From NCBI GenBank assembly GCA_021604525.1, contig BQJD01000002.1:88282-152281 (forward strand): a stretch of 64,000 bases of DNA. The letters are read 5' to 3'. Source of the stretch: a marine bacterium B5-7 (GTDB lineage Bacteria > Pseudomonadota > Gammaproteobacteria > Arenicellales > CAJQKF01). The notes under the pieces were generated by a model. The model ran no database searches. It was given only the letters and a program-made list of their open reading frames with translations, and was not told the origin of the DNA. How positions within the stretch are numbered: position 1 is the first letter of the stretch; every line of letters starts with the position of its first letter. The position numbers and the translations under genes were made by a program. Positions 1-9,970 of this stretch are shown piece after piece.

Positions 1-121
1 CACCGGCCACCGGCACAAGCAGCATGACGACCGAGCGCCACCAGCCACGCAGATACAGCGCCGCAAACGCTGCCGCGTAGAATAAAACAAAGGGCGGCAG
101 GTCAGTCGTCCACAGAATCAT
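1..121 (-). CDS. N-terminus of a third MrpD/NuoL-M-N-like antiporter subunit (truncated by window start)
   Basis: Reverse strand reads MILWTTDLPPFVLFYAAAFAALYLRGWWRSVVMLLVPVAG..., overlapping the preceding small ORF; position at the end of the Mrp operon. Confidence 0.5.
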   Translation of the reverse strand, partial: MILWTTDLPPFVLFYAAAFAALYLRGWWRSVVMLLVPVAG

Positions 122-365
122 AGTAGTCTTCGTTACGCATTAGAACCTTACGCATTTCCTTCGCCAGCAGAACCAGAACGACACAAGCGACGAAACCATA
201 GAAGGCATAAAACCCGAACAAGGCTTCCAAAGGATTATCGACATGCCGGTGAATCACCAGATCGGCCAGTAATAGTATTACGCAGCAGACGATTAGCACC
301 CGCACAACCAGACGAACATTGCGCGGGTTATCGAAAACATGTTGTTTATCAGATTCGTTTTTCAT
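102..365 (-). CDS. Small (87 aa) multi-TM membrane protein encoded inside the Mrp-like operon
   Basis: ORF with two or three hydrophobic segments and acidic C-terminus (NEDYYDSVDD); same strand and tightly spaced with Mrp subunits. Confidence 0.65.
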   Translation of the reverse strand: MKNESDKQHVFDNPRNVRLVVRVLIVCCVILLLADLVIHRHVDNPLEALFGFYAFYGFVACVVLVLLAKEMRKVLMRNEDYYDSVDD

Positions 366-405
366 CTTTCATACCTGAATAATTCTGCAATCATGTCTGA
401 CCGGA

Positions 406-1857
406 TTATCTAACCAGCATCGAGGCCACTCGATATAGCGGATCTGGAATAAAAAACAGTAAGACGGTCATCAAAACGGCCACCCCGATCGCCAACAGGC
501 AGGTAGCAGGTGCTTCATTGTAACGATGATCATCAATGGATCTTTTGAAGAAGCCACGTACCGGTATCTCAAGCAAGTAACCGATGTTGAGCAGGGTACT
601 GACCAGCAGTACCGATAGCAGCACCCACTGCCCTGTTTCCACTGTAGCCTGCGCCAGAAGCCATTTACTCCATACACCACCGGCCGGAGGCAATCCGGCA
701 ATACTGAGACTGGCGATAAAAAACGCCGTCATGGTCCATGGCATATCCTTTCCCAGACCGTCGAGCTCACTGACTTTTGATTTATTTGTAGCGATCAAAA
801 TCGCGCCAGCGCAGAAAAACAGGGTAATCTTTCCGAAGGCGTGCATCACGATGTGCATGGTTCCACCGATAACGCCGGCCTGTACTGCCAATAGCGAACC
901 AAGCACAACGTAGGACAATTGACTGATTGTTGAATAAGCCAATCGCGCCTTGAGATTGTCTTTGCTAAACGCGATCAATGAAGCAACAACAATTGTGAAT
1001 CCGGCAACATAACCCAGCATTTCCGCCGCCGGCAGTGTGGCCATGCGTTCGATGCCGAATATATATATGGATATTTTCATGATCGAAAACACACCGGCCT
1101 TGACGACCGCCACTGCATGCAGCAACGCACTGACCGGTGTTGGCGCGACCATCGCGGCCGGTAACCAGAAATGAAACGGCATTAGCGCCGCTTTGCCGAT
1201 ACCGAAGACAAACAACGCCAACAGCATACCAAGCATCATCGTAGTGCTGGCGTCGCTAAAGATCCCACCACTCACGAAGCTAAGCGTACCGGCTTCAAGA
1301 GCCGTCAGGATAATTGCAAGCAGCAGCATACTCATCGATGTACCCACCAGGACACCGAGATATATTCGGCCGCCAGCACGGGCCTTCGGTGTACCGACAT
1401 GGGTTACCAGCGGATAAGTCGAGAAGGTCAACAGTTCATAGCAAACGAACAGCATCAACAGGTCACCGGCGAAGGCCACCCCCATGGCGGCGGCAATTGC
1501 TATGGCAAAAAATGTATAAAACCGTGTTTGATTCTGTTCATTATGGCCACGCATATAGCCAATTGCGTAGATAGTTGTCACCAGCCAGAGGAAACCGGCT
1601 ATCAGTGCGAATAACATACCGAGCGGCTCAACCGCCAATGTCAGACTGAATCCGGGAATCGGCTCGGCAAGTACCAATGAAGGCATATCACCATCGAAGA
1701 CGTGACTTGCCAGCCAAACGAGATCAACACACAACACCACGGCCGTTGCGATACTGAAAAACTCACGCAGGTTGGGACGCGCGGCGGCCAGAAGCACCAG
1801 CATCGCACCGATAAGCGGCAACATGATGGCGGCCAGCATGGCATTTACGGGACTCAA
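406..1857 (-). CDS. MrpD-like proton-translocating antiporter subunit (NADH-quinone oxidoreductase M/N-like)
   Basis: 483 aa polytopic protein, motifs KAALMPFHFWLPAAMVAPTPVSALLHAVAVVKAGV and RLAYSTISQLSYV typical of proton_antipo_M family. Confidence 0.9.
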   Translation of the reverse strand: MSPVNAMLAAIMLPLIGAMLVLLAAARPNLREFFSIATAVVLCVDLVWLASHVFDGDMPSLVLAEPIPGFSLTLAVEPLGMLFALIAGFLWLVTTIYAIGYMRGHNEQNQTRFYTFFAIAIAAAMGVAFAGDLLMLFVCYELLTFSTYPLVTHVGTPKARAGGRIYLGVLVGTSMSMLLLAIILTALEAGTLSFVSGGIFSDASTTMMLGMLLALFVFGIGKAALMPFHFWLPAAMVAPTPVSALLHAVAVVKAGVFSIMKISIYIFGIERMATLPAAEMLGYVAGFTIVVASLIAFSKDNLKARLAYSTISQLSYVVLGSLLAVQAGVIGGTMHIVMHAFGKITLFFCAGAILIATNKSKVSELDGLGKDMPWTMTAFFIASLSIAGLPPAGGVWSKWLLAQATVETGQWVLLSVLLVSTLLNIGYLLEIPVRGFFKRSIDDHRYNEAPATCLLAIGVAVLMTVLLFFIPDPLYRVASMLVR

Positions 1858-3329
1858 GAAACGCCCCCTAAAAGCCAGATGGCGGCCGCCTTTGCTGAAC
1901 CGATATTGATACCCGTGAAAATACCGAAATAAATATTTGCCAGTGCCAGAATCCAGGCTGGTGCAAGCAACGATAATGGTGCTTCCTGACGTGGCGCATT
2001 TTCAGCAGGCGGCCGGATCATGATTTCAATCACCCGCCAGATATAAACAACGGCAAGTAGCGAACCAATGAGCACCAGTAGTGCAATCATCCACCAACCG
2101 GCCGCCAAAGCTGCTTGAACCAGCAGCCACTTGCTGGTGAAACCAGCAGTCAGCGGCATGCCAATTAGACTTAAACTGGCAATCGTAAATGCGCCGAATG
2201 TCCACGGCATACGTCGCGACAGGCCTGTCAGGTCATCGCGCATGACGCTTCCGATCTGATACACCACACAAGCCAGTGCCAGAAACAGCGCGCCTTTCAT
2301 CAGTGCATGGTTAAATATATGCGCAATACTCGCCGTGACCCCGGCCTGGCTGGCAATGGCGATACCAAGCAGCATATAGCCTATCTGTGCGACGCTTGAA
2401 TACGCCAGCATGCGTTTAATATCACGCTCGAAAATTGCCACTGTCGAAGCAACCAGAACAGCGGCGACAGCAAGCACTGCAAGGATTGCCGATAGCGGCA
2501 TCTCCACAAAAGAAAACTGATAACCAAAAATGGTGAACAGGAATCGAATCAGCGCGTACAGGGCAACCTTGGTTGCAGTGGCGGCGATGAACGCCGACAC
2601 CACGCTGGGTGCATAAGCGTATGCATTCGGTAACCACAGGTGAAGTGGAAACATGGCGATCTTCAAACCCATGCCAACCGTCAGGAATGCCAGAGCACTC
2701 TCCATCGTACGGGTGGCTATCGTGTCCGGTAAACGCACCGCGATATCCGCCATGTTAAGGCTACCGGTGGCTAAATATAAAAACCCGACACCAATAATTA
2801 TGAAAGTGGCGCCAATCGTACCCATGACCAGATACTGGAACGATGCAGTCAGCGCCCGGCGATCGCGTCCCATGGCGATCAGAACGTATGACGACAGTGA
2901 GGATATCTCAAGGAAAACGAACAGGTTAAAAGCGTCGCCGGTTACCGTCATGCCTATAAGACCAGACAGACATAACAACCAGGCGGTGTAGAAAAGCGGC
3001 TGACGTGAACTATCAATTTCCTTGTTAATACTGAGCCTGGCAGACAACAGGCATACGCTGCTGATGCCGGATACAATCAACATCACCAGTGAGTTGACCG
3101 GATCGACTCGATATTCGATCCCCCACGGCGCGGCCCACCCTCCAAGGGGTGTCACGATCATGCCGTCGCTTTGCACCAGAACGAACAGACGCACCGAGAT
3201 GGCAAAGCACGCAACACTGGCAACCAACGCCAGCAACCACGACCAGCGGGCACGTGGCATTAACACACAAAGTGGTGCCGCCAGCAGTGGGGCTACCACC
3301 GCAAGCACGCTCAATTGCTCATCAATCAC
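1854..3329 (-). CDS. mrpD: MrpD-like Na+/H+ antiporter subunit D
   Basis: 491 aa; KIAMFPLHLWLPNAYAYAPSVVSAFIAATATKVALY, RMLAYSSVAQIGYM; 4-nt overlaps with neighbours. Confidence 0.9.
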   Translation of the reverse strand: MIDEQLSVLAVVAPLLAAPLCVLMPRARWSWLLALVASVACFAISVRLFVLVQSDGMIVTPLGGWAAPWGIEYRVDPVNSLVMLIVSGISSVCLLSARLSINKEIDSSRQPLFYTAWLLCLSGLIGMTVTGDAFNLFVFLEISSLSSYVLIAMGRDRRALTASFQYLVMGTIGATFIIIGVGFLYLATGSLNMADIAVRLPDTIATRTMESALAFLTVGMGLKIAMFPLHLWLPNAYAYAPSVVSAFIAATATKVALYALIRFLFTIFGYQFSFVEMPLSAILAVLAVAAVLVASTVAIFERDIKRMLAYSSVAQIGYMLLGIAIASQAGVTASIAHIFNHALMKGALFLALACVVYQIGSVMRDDLTGLSRRMPWTFGAFTIASLSLIGMPLTAGFTSKWLLVQAALAAGWWMIALLVLIGSLLAVVYIWRVIEIMIRPPAENAPRQEAPLSLLAPAWILALANIYFGIFTGINIGSAKAAAIWLLGGVS

Positions 3330-3730
3330 CCGTCTATGCCCCCGGCACTTTCACCCGAATGATTTGAAGTGTCGTTTAACCCTTCGGTTTCCTTGAGGTG
3401 AATCTCGTCCTCTTCGAGACTGCCATAGGCCTCCTTGATGCGGATCGCCAAAGCCAGACCCAAGGCTGTCGTAGCCACACCCACCACGATAGCGGTGAGG
3501 ATCAGCACATGGGGTAGCGGATTGGAATACACGTCCGTACCATCACGCAGAATCGGCGGCTCGCCGCCGGTCACCACACCCATGCTGATGTATAAAATGA
3601 ATACCGATGCCTGGAACAGGTTCAGACCAACGACTTTCTTAACCAGGTTGCCACTGGCGATAACCACGTAAAACCCGGTCATCATCAGGAACACTACAAC
3701 CCAGTAATTGAGATGTCCGAGAATATCCAT
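3326..3730 (-). CDS. mrpC: Na+/H+ antiporter subunit C (NuoK-like)
   Basis: 134 aa; NLVKKVVGLNLFQASVFILYI and LPHVLILTAIVVGVATTALGLALAIRI. Confidence 0.9.
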   Translation of the reverse strand: MDILGHLNYWVVVFLMMTGFYVVIASGNLVKKVVGLNLFQASVFILYISMGVVTGGEPPILRDGTDVYSNPLPHVLILTAIVVGVATTALGLALAIRIKEAYGSLEEDEIHLKETEGLNDTSNHSGESAGGIDG

Positions 3731-3735
3731 ATCTT

Positions 3736-4158
3736 TTAGCGACGCGCGCCACGTCCGGCAAATGCCAGGAATATGCTGATCATGACAGCAGCAACGGTAA
3801 TCCCGACGCCGAGTTCAACCAGGAATATACCCAGATGCTGACCATGGACAGGATCGTGGGCGAGAGTATTGTAATCGAGGAAATCGCTGCCGAGCAGCAA
3901 TGTGTAAACGCCCACCCCGCCGTAGATCAACACGCCTGTCGCAATTAATACTTTTAGCACCTTTGCGGGTATCACCCGCTCAGCCGCTTCAATGCCGAAT
4001 ACCATGGCATACAAGACCAATGCGGCGGCAAATATCACCCCGGCCTGAAACCCACCCCCGGGACCGTAGTCGCCGTGAAACTGAACGTACAGTGCAAATA
4101 GCAGAATCAAAGGGATCATGATTTTAGCAATCACCCTTAAAACCGGATTGTTGATCAC
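3736..4158 (-). CDS. mrpB: MnhB/MrpB-domain antiporter subunit
   Basis: 140 aa; ALYVQFHGDYGPGGGFQAGVIFAAALVLYAM motif. Confidence 0.9.
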   Translation of the reverse strand: MINNPVLRVIAKIMIPLILLFALYVQFHGDYGPGGGFQAGVIFAAALVLYAMVFGIEAAERVIPAKVLKVLIATGVLIYGGVGVYTLLLGSDFLDYNTLAHDPVHGQHLGIFLVELGVGITVAAVMISIFLAFAGRGARR

Positions 4159-4691
4159 TTGCGTCGCCCTCTTACGCCGATGCCGAGCAAGGCCATGACG
4201 CCAATTCCGGCTGTGAAGATCACCGTCAATTCGCCGAATGTGTCATATCCTCGATAGCTCGCCAGAATCGATGTCACCACGTTGGGGATACCGATCTCGG
4301 TCGAAGATTGTTCAAGATAGCGATCCGCCACATGGAGATTGACGCTGCTGTTGGGATCACCAAAAAGCGGCATGTCCAATGTTCCATAGACCAGAACCGC
4401 GCCAGTCAAGCCGACCACGGTGAGCGGTAATAGCGATTTGTGCGTCGACGGCTTTTCAAAACGCCCGGTCAGAACCAGAGTGGCAAGCATCAGGATGGTG
4501 GAGATGCCGGCACCCACAGCCGCTTCAGTAAAGGCGACATCCACCGCATCCATCTGGACAAACATCGACGCCGCCAACAAACTGTAGATGGAGAACATGA
4601 TAACCACAGCGAACAAATCGCTCAGACGAATAGCCGCCAGGGCGATCAATATCATCATCGCAAACAGCGCAATGAGAATTGGGTCGCTCAT
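4155..4691 (-). CDS. DUF4040/MrpA C-terminal-domain (MbhD+MbhE-like) subunit
   Basis: 178 aa; AVDVAFTEAAVGAGISTILML plus SILASYRGYDTFGELTVIFTAGIGVMALLG; no full-length MrpA in the operon. Confidence 0.85.
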   Translation of the reverse strand: MSDPILIALFAMMILIALAAIRLSDLFAVVIMFSIYSLLAASMFVQMDAVDVAFTEAAVGAGISTILMLATLVLTGRFEKPSTHKSLLPLTVVGLTGAVLVYGTLDMPLFGDPNSSVNLHVADRYLEQSSTEIGIPNVVTSILASYRGYDTFGELTVIFTAGIGVMALLGIGVRGRRK

Positions 4692-5080
4692 TCGGTATTT
4701 CCTTGCGATTGATCACCTGACTCACGGATTAGCGGCCAAACGTTATTCGTCACGCCGAACTCCAGTTCCTTGTTATGGCCTTCACGGGCAGATCGTGCGT
4801 TATAGTGGGCAATCGATCTTGACAAGGCATGGGATGCAGTCGGATTGGTAAACAGCAGCACTGCCAGAATTACCAACAGCTTGATCGTTAACAAGGTGAA
4901 TCCCGCCTGTACCATCAGGCCCAGCACGATCAGGGCGACGCCCAGGGTATCGGTGATTCCGGCCGCATGAATCTGGGCCATTGCATCAGGGAAACGAAGA
5001 ATACCGATCGTGCCAACCAACATGAAGAAGGCACCGGAAAATAACAATATCCCACTCACCACATCCATCATAACGCTCAT
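4688..5080 (-). CDS. mrpG: Na+/H+ antiporter subunit G
   Basis: 130 aa; GAFFMLVGTIGILRFPDAMAQIHAAGITDTLGVALIVLGLM. Confidence 0.9.
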   Translation of the reverse strand: MSVMMDVVSGILLFSGAFFMLVGTIGILRFPDAMAQIHAAGITDTLGVALIVLGLMVQAGFTLLTIKLLVILAVLLFTNPTASHALSRSIAHYNARSAREGHNKELEFGVTNNVWPLIRESGDQSQGNTE

Positions 5081-5373
5081 TGAACTTCTTCCCTTTCGGT
5101 GTCCGGATCATCCCGGTCGAGGAAACCACCATATTCCACGCAGCGTAATACCGCCACGGTGCCGATAAAGCCGATGATAGCGTACATGAGTGAGATATCC
5201 AGATAATCCGTTGGCGATTCGGACAAAAATCCGATCACTGCGATTAGCAGGAGCGTCTTGGTATTAAATGAGTTCGCGGCCAAAATCCGCTCGAATACGC
5301 TTGGTCCACGGATCGCACGGATCAGCACCAACGCCATTCCGAGAAGTAACGCCGCAGCGGTTAATTCAAGCAT
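5077..5373 (-). CDS. mrpF: Na+/H+ antiporter subunit F
   Basis: 98 aa; RAIRGPSVFERILAANSFNTKTLLLIAVIGF. Confidence 0.9.
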   Translation of the reverse strand: MLELTAAALLLGMALVLIRAIRGPSVFERILAANSFNTKTLLLIAVIGFLSESPTDYLDISLMYAIIGFIGTVAVLRCVEYGGFLDRDDPDTEREEVQ

Positions 5374-5852
5374 CAGGTTCCAGACTCTAACTTGAGCACC
5401 CGACGATTCATCGCCCCATCGTTGAGGTCACGTCTGGCATCAGCCGTCAGTGCATGAACCAGAATGTTGTCTTTGTTGATTGCCACTGCAACGGTACCCG
5501 GTGTAAGTGTAATGGAATTGGCAAAACATACCCGAAAGACATCGCCCGATTGCGAACATGGGGTTGTGAACAGAGCAGGATCGATAATGGGACGTGGTGC
5601 CAGAATTTGCCTGGCCACAGCGATGTTGGACTTAATGACCTCAATAAACAACCAGCCCCAATATAACGGTATACGGGGCAGAATCGTGATTGGCAGGACC
5701 TCAGAATCGATCAGCGCCATGCGTCCGGCCAGCATCAAAACCATGCCGACCGACACTATCCCAAGGGCCAGCAAGTACCATTCGGTATGGCCCGACAGCA
5801 CCCACCACAGCCCGGCGAGCAGAAGCGTATAAACAATCTTTATCACTTTCAA
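5373..5852 (-). CDS. mrpE: Na+/H+ antiporter subunit E
   Basis: 159 aa; FANSITLTPGTVAVAINKDNILVHAL motif. Confidence 0.9.
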   Translation of the reverse strand: MKVIKIVYTLLLAGLWWVLSGHTEWYLLALGIVSVGMVLMLAGRMALIDSEVLPITILPRIPLYWGWLFIEVIKSNIAVARQILAPRPIIDPALFTTPCSQSGDVFRVCFANSITLTPGTVAVAINKDNILVHALTADARRDLNDGAMNRRVLKLESGT

Positions 5853-6186
5853 AGACCAACCTTTATTCAGATTTGTTTAGATGATAAATGAATTGTACAT
5901 GGGGACAGCCCGCCTTATACCTCATTACGGGATAACGGAAAATAATCAAATGCTATGTGTAGCAGTAATCACGTTGATATTTAATGCAATTTCGATCGGC
6001 ATTGTGTCACTATATATCTGAATTATCTGGTCCATCGGTGAACTTATCGCTGGTACTAGTTTAATTTCACATACTTCATTATGGTGCGTGAGCGCCACAT
6101 AGCGCTTTGAAGATAAACCAATTTACCGACACATCACGGACAATCATTTCCGTCATACATATGTCTACTTCAATGGGAAAGATGCA

Positions 6187-7308
6187 ATGATTATTGGAGT
6201 TCCAAAAGAAATCAAGAATCACGAATACCGGGTCGGGATGGCTCCCGCCAGCGTTCGCGAGGCCGTGGCCAATGGTCACACTGTTCTGGTAGAAAGTTGT
6301 GCCGGTGAAGGTATCGGATGCCTGAACGATGAGTATGTAGCCGCTGGCGCAGAAGTAATTGAAAAAGCTGAAGATATTTTTGCTCGCGCCGATATGATCG
6401 TAAAGGTGAAAGAACCCCAGGCGGTTGAACGGGCCATGCTTCGCGAGGGTCAGATTCTATTCACCTATCTGCATCTGGCGCCAGACCCGGAGCAGACCAG
6501 CGATTTGGTGAAAAGTGGCGCAATCTGCATCGCATACGAGACCGTCACCTCGCCCTATGGTGGCCTGCCATTGCTAGCCCCAATGTCGAAGGTTGCCGGA
6601 CGTATGTCCATACAGGCTGGAGCCTATTGTCTTGAACATCCCCACGGTGGTCTCGGCATGCTGCTGGGCGGCGTACCGGGGGTCGATCCGGCCAAGGTCG
6701 TCATTCTCGGCGCCGGTGTGGTGGGTACCCACGCGACCCATATCGCTGTCGGCATGGGTGCGGATGTGTGGGTCATCGATCGCAGCCCCGAGGCGATCGA
6801 AGCACACTGGCGCCAGTTCGGTCGCAGCACCAACACCGTATTCTCAACCACGGAATCGGTTGAACGGCATGTTCTTGATGCCGATCTGGTGATCGGTGGC
6901 GTACTGATTCCCGGCGCCGAAGCGCCCAAGCTAGTCACTGCCGACATGGTCCGCCGAATGAAACCCGGTTCAGTCATCGTCGATGTCGCTATCGACCAGG
7001 GAGGTTGCTGCGAAACCTCGCGAGCCACCACCCATGCCGAACCGACATATATTGTTGATAATGTGGTCCATTACTGCGTTGCCAACATGCCAGGCGGCGT
7101 GCCGCGCACCTCGACCTACGCACTTAACAACGTTACCCTGCCACACATACTAAAGTTGGCCAACAAGGGATATATCCAGGCGCTGACCGACGATCCCCAT
7201 CTGCGCAATGGCCTGAATGTTCATAAAGGCCGAATAACCCAGCGTGAAGTCGCCCATGACCTCGACTACGAATATCTTGACCCCCAAGTTGCCTTGGCAA
7301 ATGAATAG
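6187..7308 (+). CDS. ald: Alanine dehydrogenase
   Basis: 373 aa; [59 protein letters not shown]. Confidence 0.97.
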   Translation: MIIGVPKEIKNHEYRVGMAPASVREAVANGHTVLVESCAGEGIGCLNDEYVAAGAEVIEKAEDIFARADMIVKVKEPQAVERAMLREGQILFTYLHLAPDPEQTSDLVKSGAICIAYETVTSPYGGLPLLAPMSKVAGRMSIQAGAYCLEHPHGGLGMLLGGVPGVDPAKVVILGAGVVGTHATHIAVGMGADVWVIDRSPEAIEAHWRQFGRSTNTVFSTTESVERHVLDADLVIGGVLIPGAEAPKLVTADMVRRMKPGSVIVDVAIDQGGCCETSRATTHAEPTYIVDNVVHYCVANMPGGVPRTSTYALNNVTLPHILKLANKGYIQALTDDPHLRNGLNVHKGRITQREVAHDLDYEYLDPQVALANE

Positions 7309-7356
7309 AACCTTCTCAATATGAGTGAAAAAAGATAACTGCAACAACATTGTCTG

Positions 7357-7389
7357 AAAAATGCGGGGTCAGGGCCCCGCATTTTTTTT
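7357..7389 (+). terminator. Rho-independent terminator downstream of ald
   Basis: AAAATGCGGGG-tcaggg-CCCCGCATTTTTTTT: GC-rich stem followed by T8. Confidence 0.93.
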
Positions 7390-7472
7390 ACCGGAGCATT
7401 TATATTTAGGCGGATCATGGCAAAACCCTAAACCGGTCACACTCATCTGCCAACGCCATACTGCCATTCACC

Positions 7473-8231
7473 ATGAATATAACCACCCTCACCGGTTACG
7501 ATATCCCCTCGCTGTTGCTTATCGCCGCAGTGATATTCTTCGCCGGTTTCATGCGTGGCTATGCTGGTTTCGGCTTATCGGCTCTCGCAGTCAGTGCACT
7601 GTCAATTGTTATTGACGTATCCGCTATCGTACCCGTGGTCTGGGCGCTGGAAGTGGCGGCAAGCGTACAAATGGTACCCACGGTGGTGCATCAAATTGAC
7701 CGACCCCTGTTGTCAAGACTGACAATCGGCATGCTGGTGGCGGTACCCTTCGGACAATGGCTGCTGCTGTCGTTGAATGCGGACACAACACGAATTGTCG
7801 TCAGCTCGATCGTGCTGTTGCTAGTGGGTTTCAATATTTTCGGCTTAAGCCTGGAACGTTTTCGAAGCAAGGGCTTCTACCTGATCACAGGAATTATTGG
7901 AGGCACTATCAACGGTATGGTTGCCATGGGAGGGCTGGTTGTCAGCAGCATATTGCTCAACACCACACTTAGCATTAACACCTTGCGCGCCACTCTGATC
8001 GCTTTTTTCTTCTTTACCGGCATCTATGCCATCATAATTGGTTATGTTAGCGGACTGGTTAACGGACACACGCTGATCGTATCAGCCTTGATGCTGCCAC
8101 CGATGATCTTCGGTGTACGCGCCGGTCATCGTCGATTCAATCCCGCTCGGGTTAAGACATATCGCCGCGCGACACTTGGCCTGCTTGCAGTGCTCGCCGT
8201 GAGTGGACTCATGTTCACCCTGTACCGATAA
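7473..8231 (+). CDS. TauE/SafE family (sulfite exporter-like) membrane permease
   Basis: 252 aa polytopic; FAGFMRGYAGFGLSALAV and GGTINGMVAMGGL motifs. Confidence 0.85.
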   Translation: MNITTLTGYDIPSLLLIAAVIFFAGFMRGYAGFGLSALAVSALSIVIDVSAIVPVVWALEVAASVQMVPTVVHQIDRPLLSRLTIGMLVAVPFGQWLLLSLNADTTRIVVSSIVLLLVGFNIFGLSLERFRSKGFYLITGIIGGTINGMVAMGGLVVSSILLNTTLSINTLRATLIAFFFFTGIYAIIIGYVSGLVNGHTLIVSALMLPPMIFGVRAGHRRFNPARVKTYRRATLGLLAVLAVSGLMFTLYR

Positions 8232-8241
8232 TCGACGAAGG

Positions 8242-8904
8242 TCAATCCGAGGATCGACCATAACCAGCAAATCTGGCTTCGACCTCCGCCATCTGCACAT
8301 CATCCAGCAGTACCGGTTCACCCACACCAAGCGCCAACAGGTATTGCTGAGCAAGCGCTTCCAGCTCGATAGCCCGCCACAATGCCTGGTCAATATCCTT
8401 GCCGTAGCAAATCATGCCGTGATTGGCGAGCAAGCAGGCGAAGCGCCCATCCAGGGCATTCAACATGTTGATGGACAATTCAGCACTGCCGAACGTAGCG
8501 TATGACGCGCAGCGTATGTTACGACCGCCGGCAATCGCTACCATGTAGTGGAATGCAGGAATGCCGCGATTCAGGCAAGCGAGCGCGGTAGCATGCGGTG
8601 GATGGGCATGCACCACTGCACCGGCGTCAGCGAATCGTGAATAAATGTCGACGTGCATGCGCCATTCTGAAGAAGGCGGTTTAGATGCATGGGTGTTGGC
8701 GGTGTCGATATCACCTGCCGTGTCGAGCGCCACGATCTGCTCGGGCAACATCGAATCATAAGCAACCCCACTTGGTGTAATGAGACAGCCGCCCGATGTG
8801 CGAATACTGACATTACCCGACATGCCCTGATTGATTCCGGCACGATTCATGGCCAGGCAGGTATCGATCACTTGTTGGCGCTGGACGTTATCGCGAATCA
8901 CCAC
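8242..8904 (-). CDS. Class II aldolase/adducin family protein
   Basis: 220 aa; GISQGMSGNVSIR-type motif (GINQGMSGNVSIRTSGGCLITPSG), VVHAHPPHATALAC, LLANHGMICYG. Confidence 0.93.
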   Translation of the reverse strand: MVIRDNVQRQQVIDTCLAMNRAGINQGMSGNVSIRTSGGCLITPSGVAYDSMLPEQIVALDTAGDIDTANTHASKPPSSEWRMHVDIYSRFADAGAVVHAHPPHATALACLNRGIPAFHYMVAIAGGRNIRCASYATFGSAELSINMLNALDGRFACLLANHGMICYGKDIDQALWRAIELEALAQQYLLALGVGEPVLLDDVQMAEVEARFAGYGRSSD

Positions 8905-8905
8905 A

Positions 8906-9970
8906 CTAGATCACCCGACGATACATGATCATCGCCAGGGTTAAAAACAGGAACAACGGCAGCAGCGCCCCAGCGAGCGGCGACAATCCATAGGCGAGTA
9001 CCACATAGCCAAGCGATTTGTTGGCTGCGTAAAAGCCAAGTCCGATCATGATACCGACAAACAGGTTGCGACCCGTGTTGCCGGCGCGCAGATTGCCGAA
9101 CACAAATGGTATCGCCAGTGCGACCATGACACCAATGGAAAGCGGCAAGACTACCTTGGTCCAGAACACCAATTCATAGCGACTGGTTTCCTGATCGTTT
9201 CTGCGCAGATGCTGGATGTAACGCTTAAGTTGCCAGACCGACATCTGTTCAGGTTTGATCAAAAATACAGACATGATCTGCGGCGATACCGAGGTTTCCC
9301 AGTTTGCCTCATTCAGCTTGCGAGTCGTTGCCAGACCATCATCGGTGATGACGGTCTGGCGGACATCGGTCAAGCGCCAGTTCTGGTCAACAAAACGACC
9401 GCTCGTGGCATACACCAGTGACCTCAGCCGCGCGTTTTTGTCAAATTCGAACACCCGTACACGCAACAAGGTCAGATCCGGCAGGATTTCGCCAATGTTG
9501 ACGTAAGTTGTGGTATCGCGCATCCATAAACCATATTCGGTTTGTTGGCGAACGTCTTTTTGCAACGCGCTGGCACGGCCGTTTTTTGCAATGGTCTCCG
9601 TGGTCGGAGAGATTACTTCGCCGACAACGAACGCCAGTGCGACCATCACAATTCCGGCCTTAAGAACCGAACTTGTGATCTGAACCAGGGAAAATCCGGA
9701 GGCTCGCAGCACCACCAGTTCGGAATCAACTGCCAGCGAACTCAATGCGAGGATCGTTCCCAACAGCGCGCCCATGGGAAACAGCTCATACACCGTATAC
9801 GGGATAGACATGACGACAAACTTGAGAACCTCAAGAATATTGTAGTTGCCGACACCCAGGTCACCCAGTTGATCAATAAAATTGACGAAGGTAAACAACC
9901 CCAACAATACCCCGAGGGCAACCAGTGTGTAGTAACCGATGGTGCGGCCAAAGTAGAGATCAATAATCAT
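8906..9970 (-). CDS. lptG: LPS export ABC transporter permease LptG
   Basis: MIIDLYFGRTIGYYTLVALGVLLGLFTFVNFIDQL; ORF track start (10057) probably too long, Met at 9970 fits a short overlap with lptF. Confidence 0.92.
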   Translation of the reverse strand: MIIDLYFGRTIGYYTLVALGVLLGLFTFVNFIDQLGDLGVGNYNILEVLKFVVMSIPYTVYELFPMGALLGTILALSSLAVDSELVVLRASGFSLVQITSSVLKAGIVMVALAFVVGEVISPTTETIAKNGRASALQKDVRQQTEYGLWMRDTTTYVNIGEILPDLTLLRVRVFEFDKNARLRSLVYATSGRFVDQNWRLTDVRQTVITDDGLATTRKLNEANWETSVSPQIMSVFLIKPEQMSVWQLKRYIQHLRRNDQETSRYELVFWTKVVLPLSIGVMVALAIPFVFGNLRAGNTGRNLFVGIMIGLGFYAANKSLGYVVLAYGLSPLAGALLPLFLFLTLAMIMYRRVI

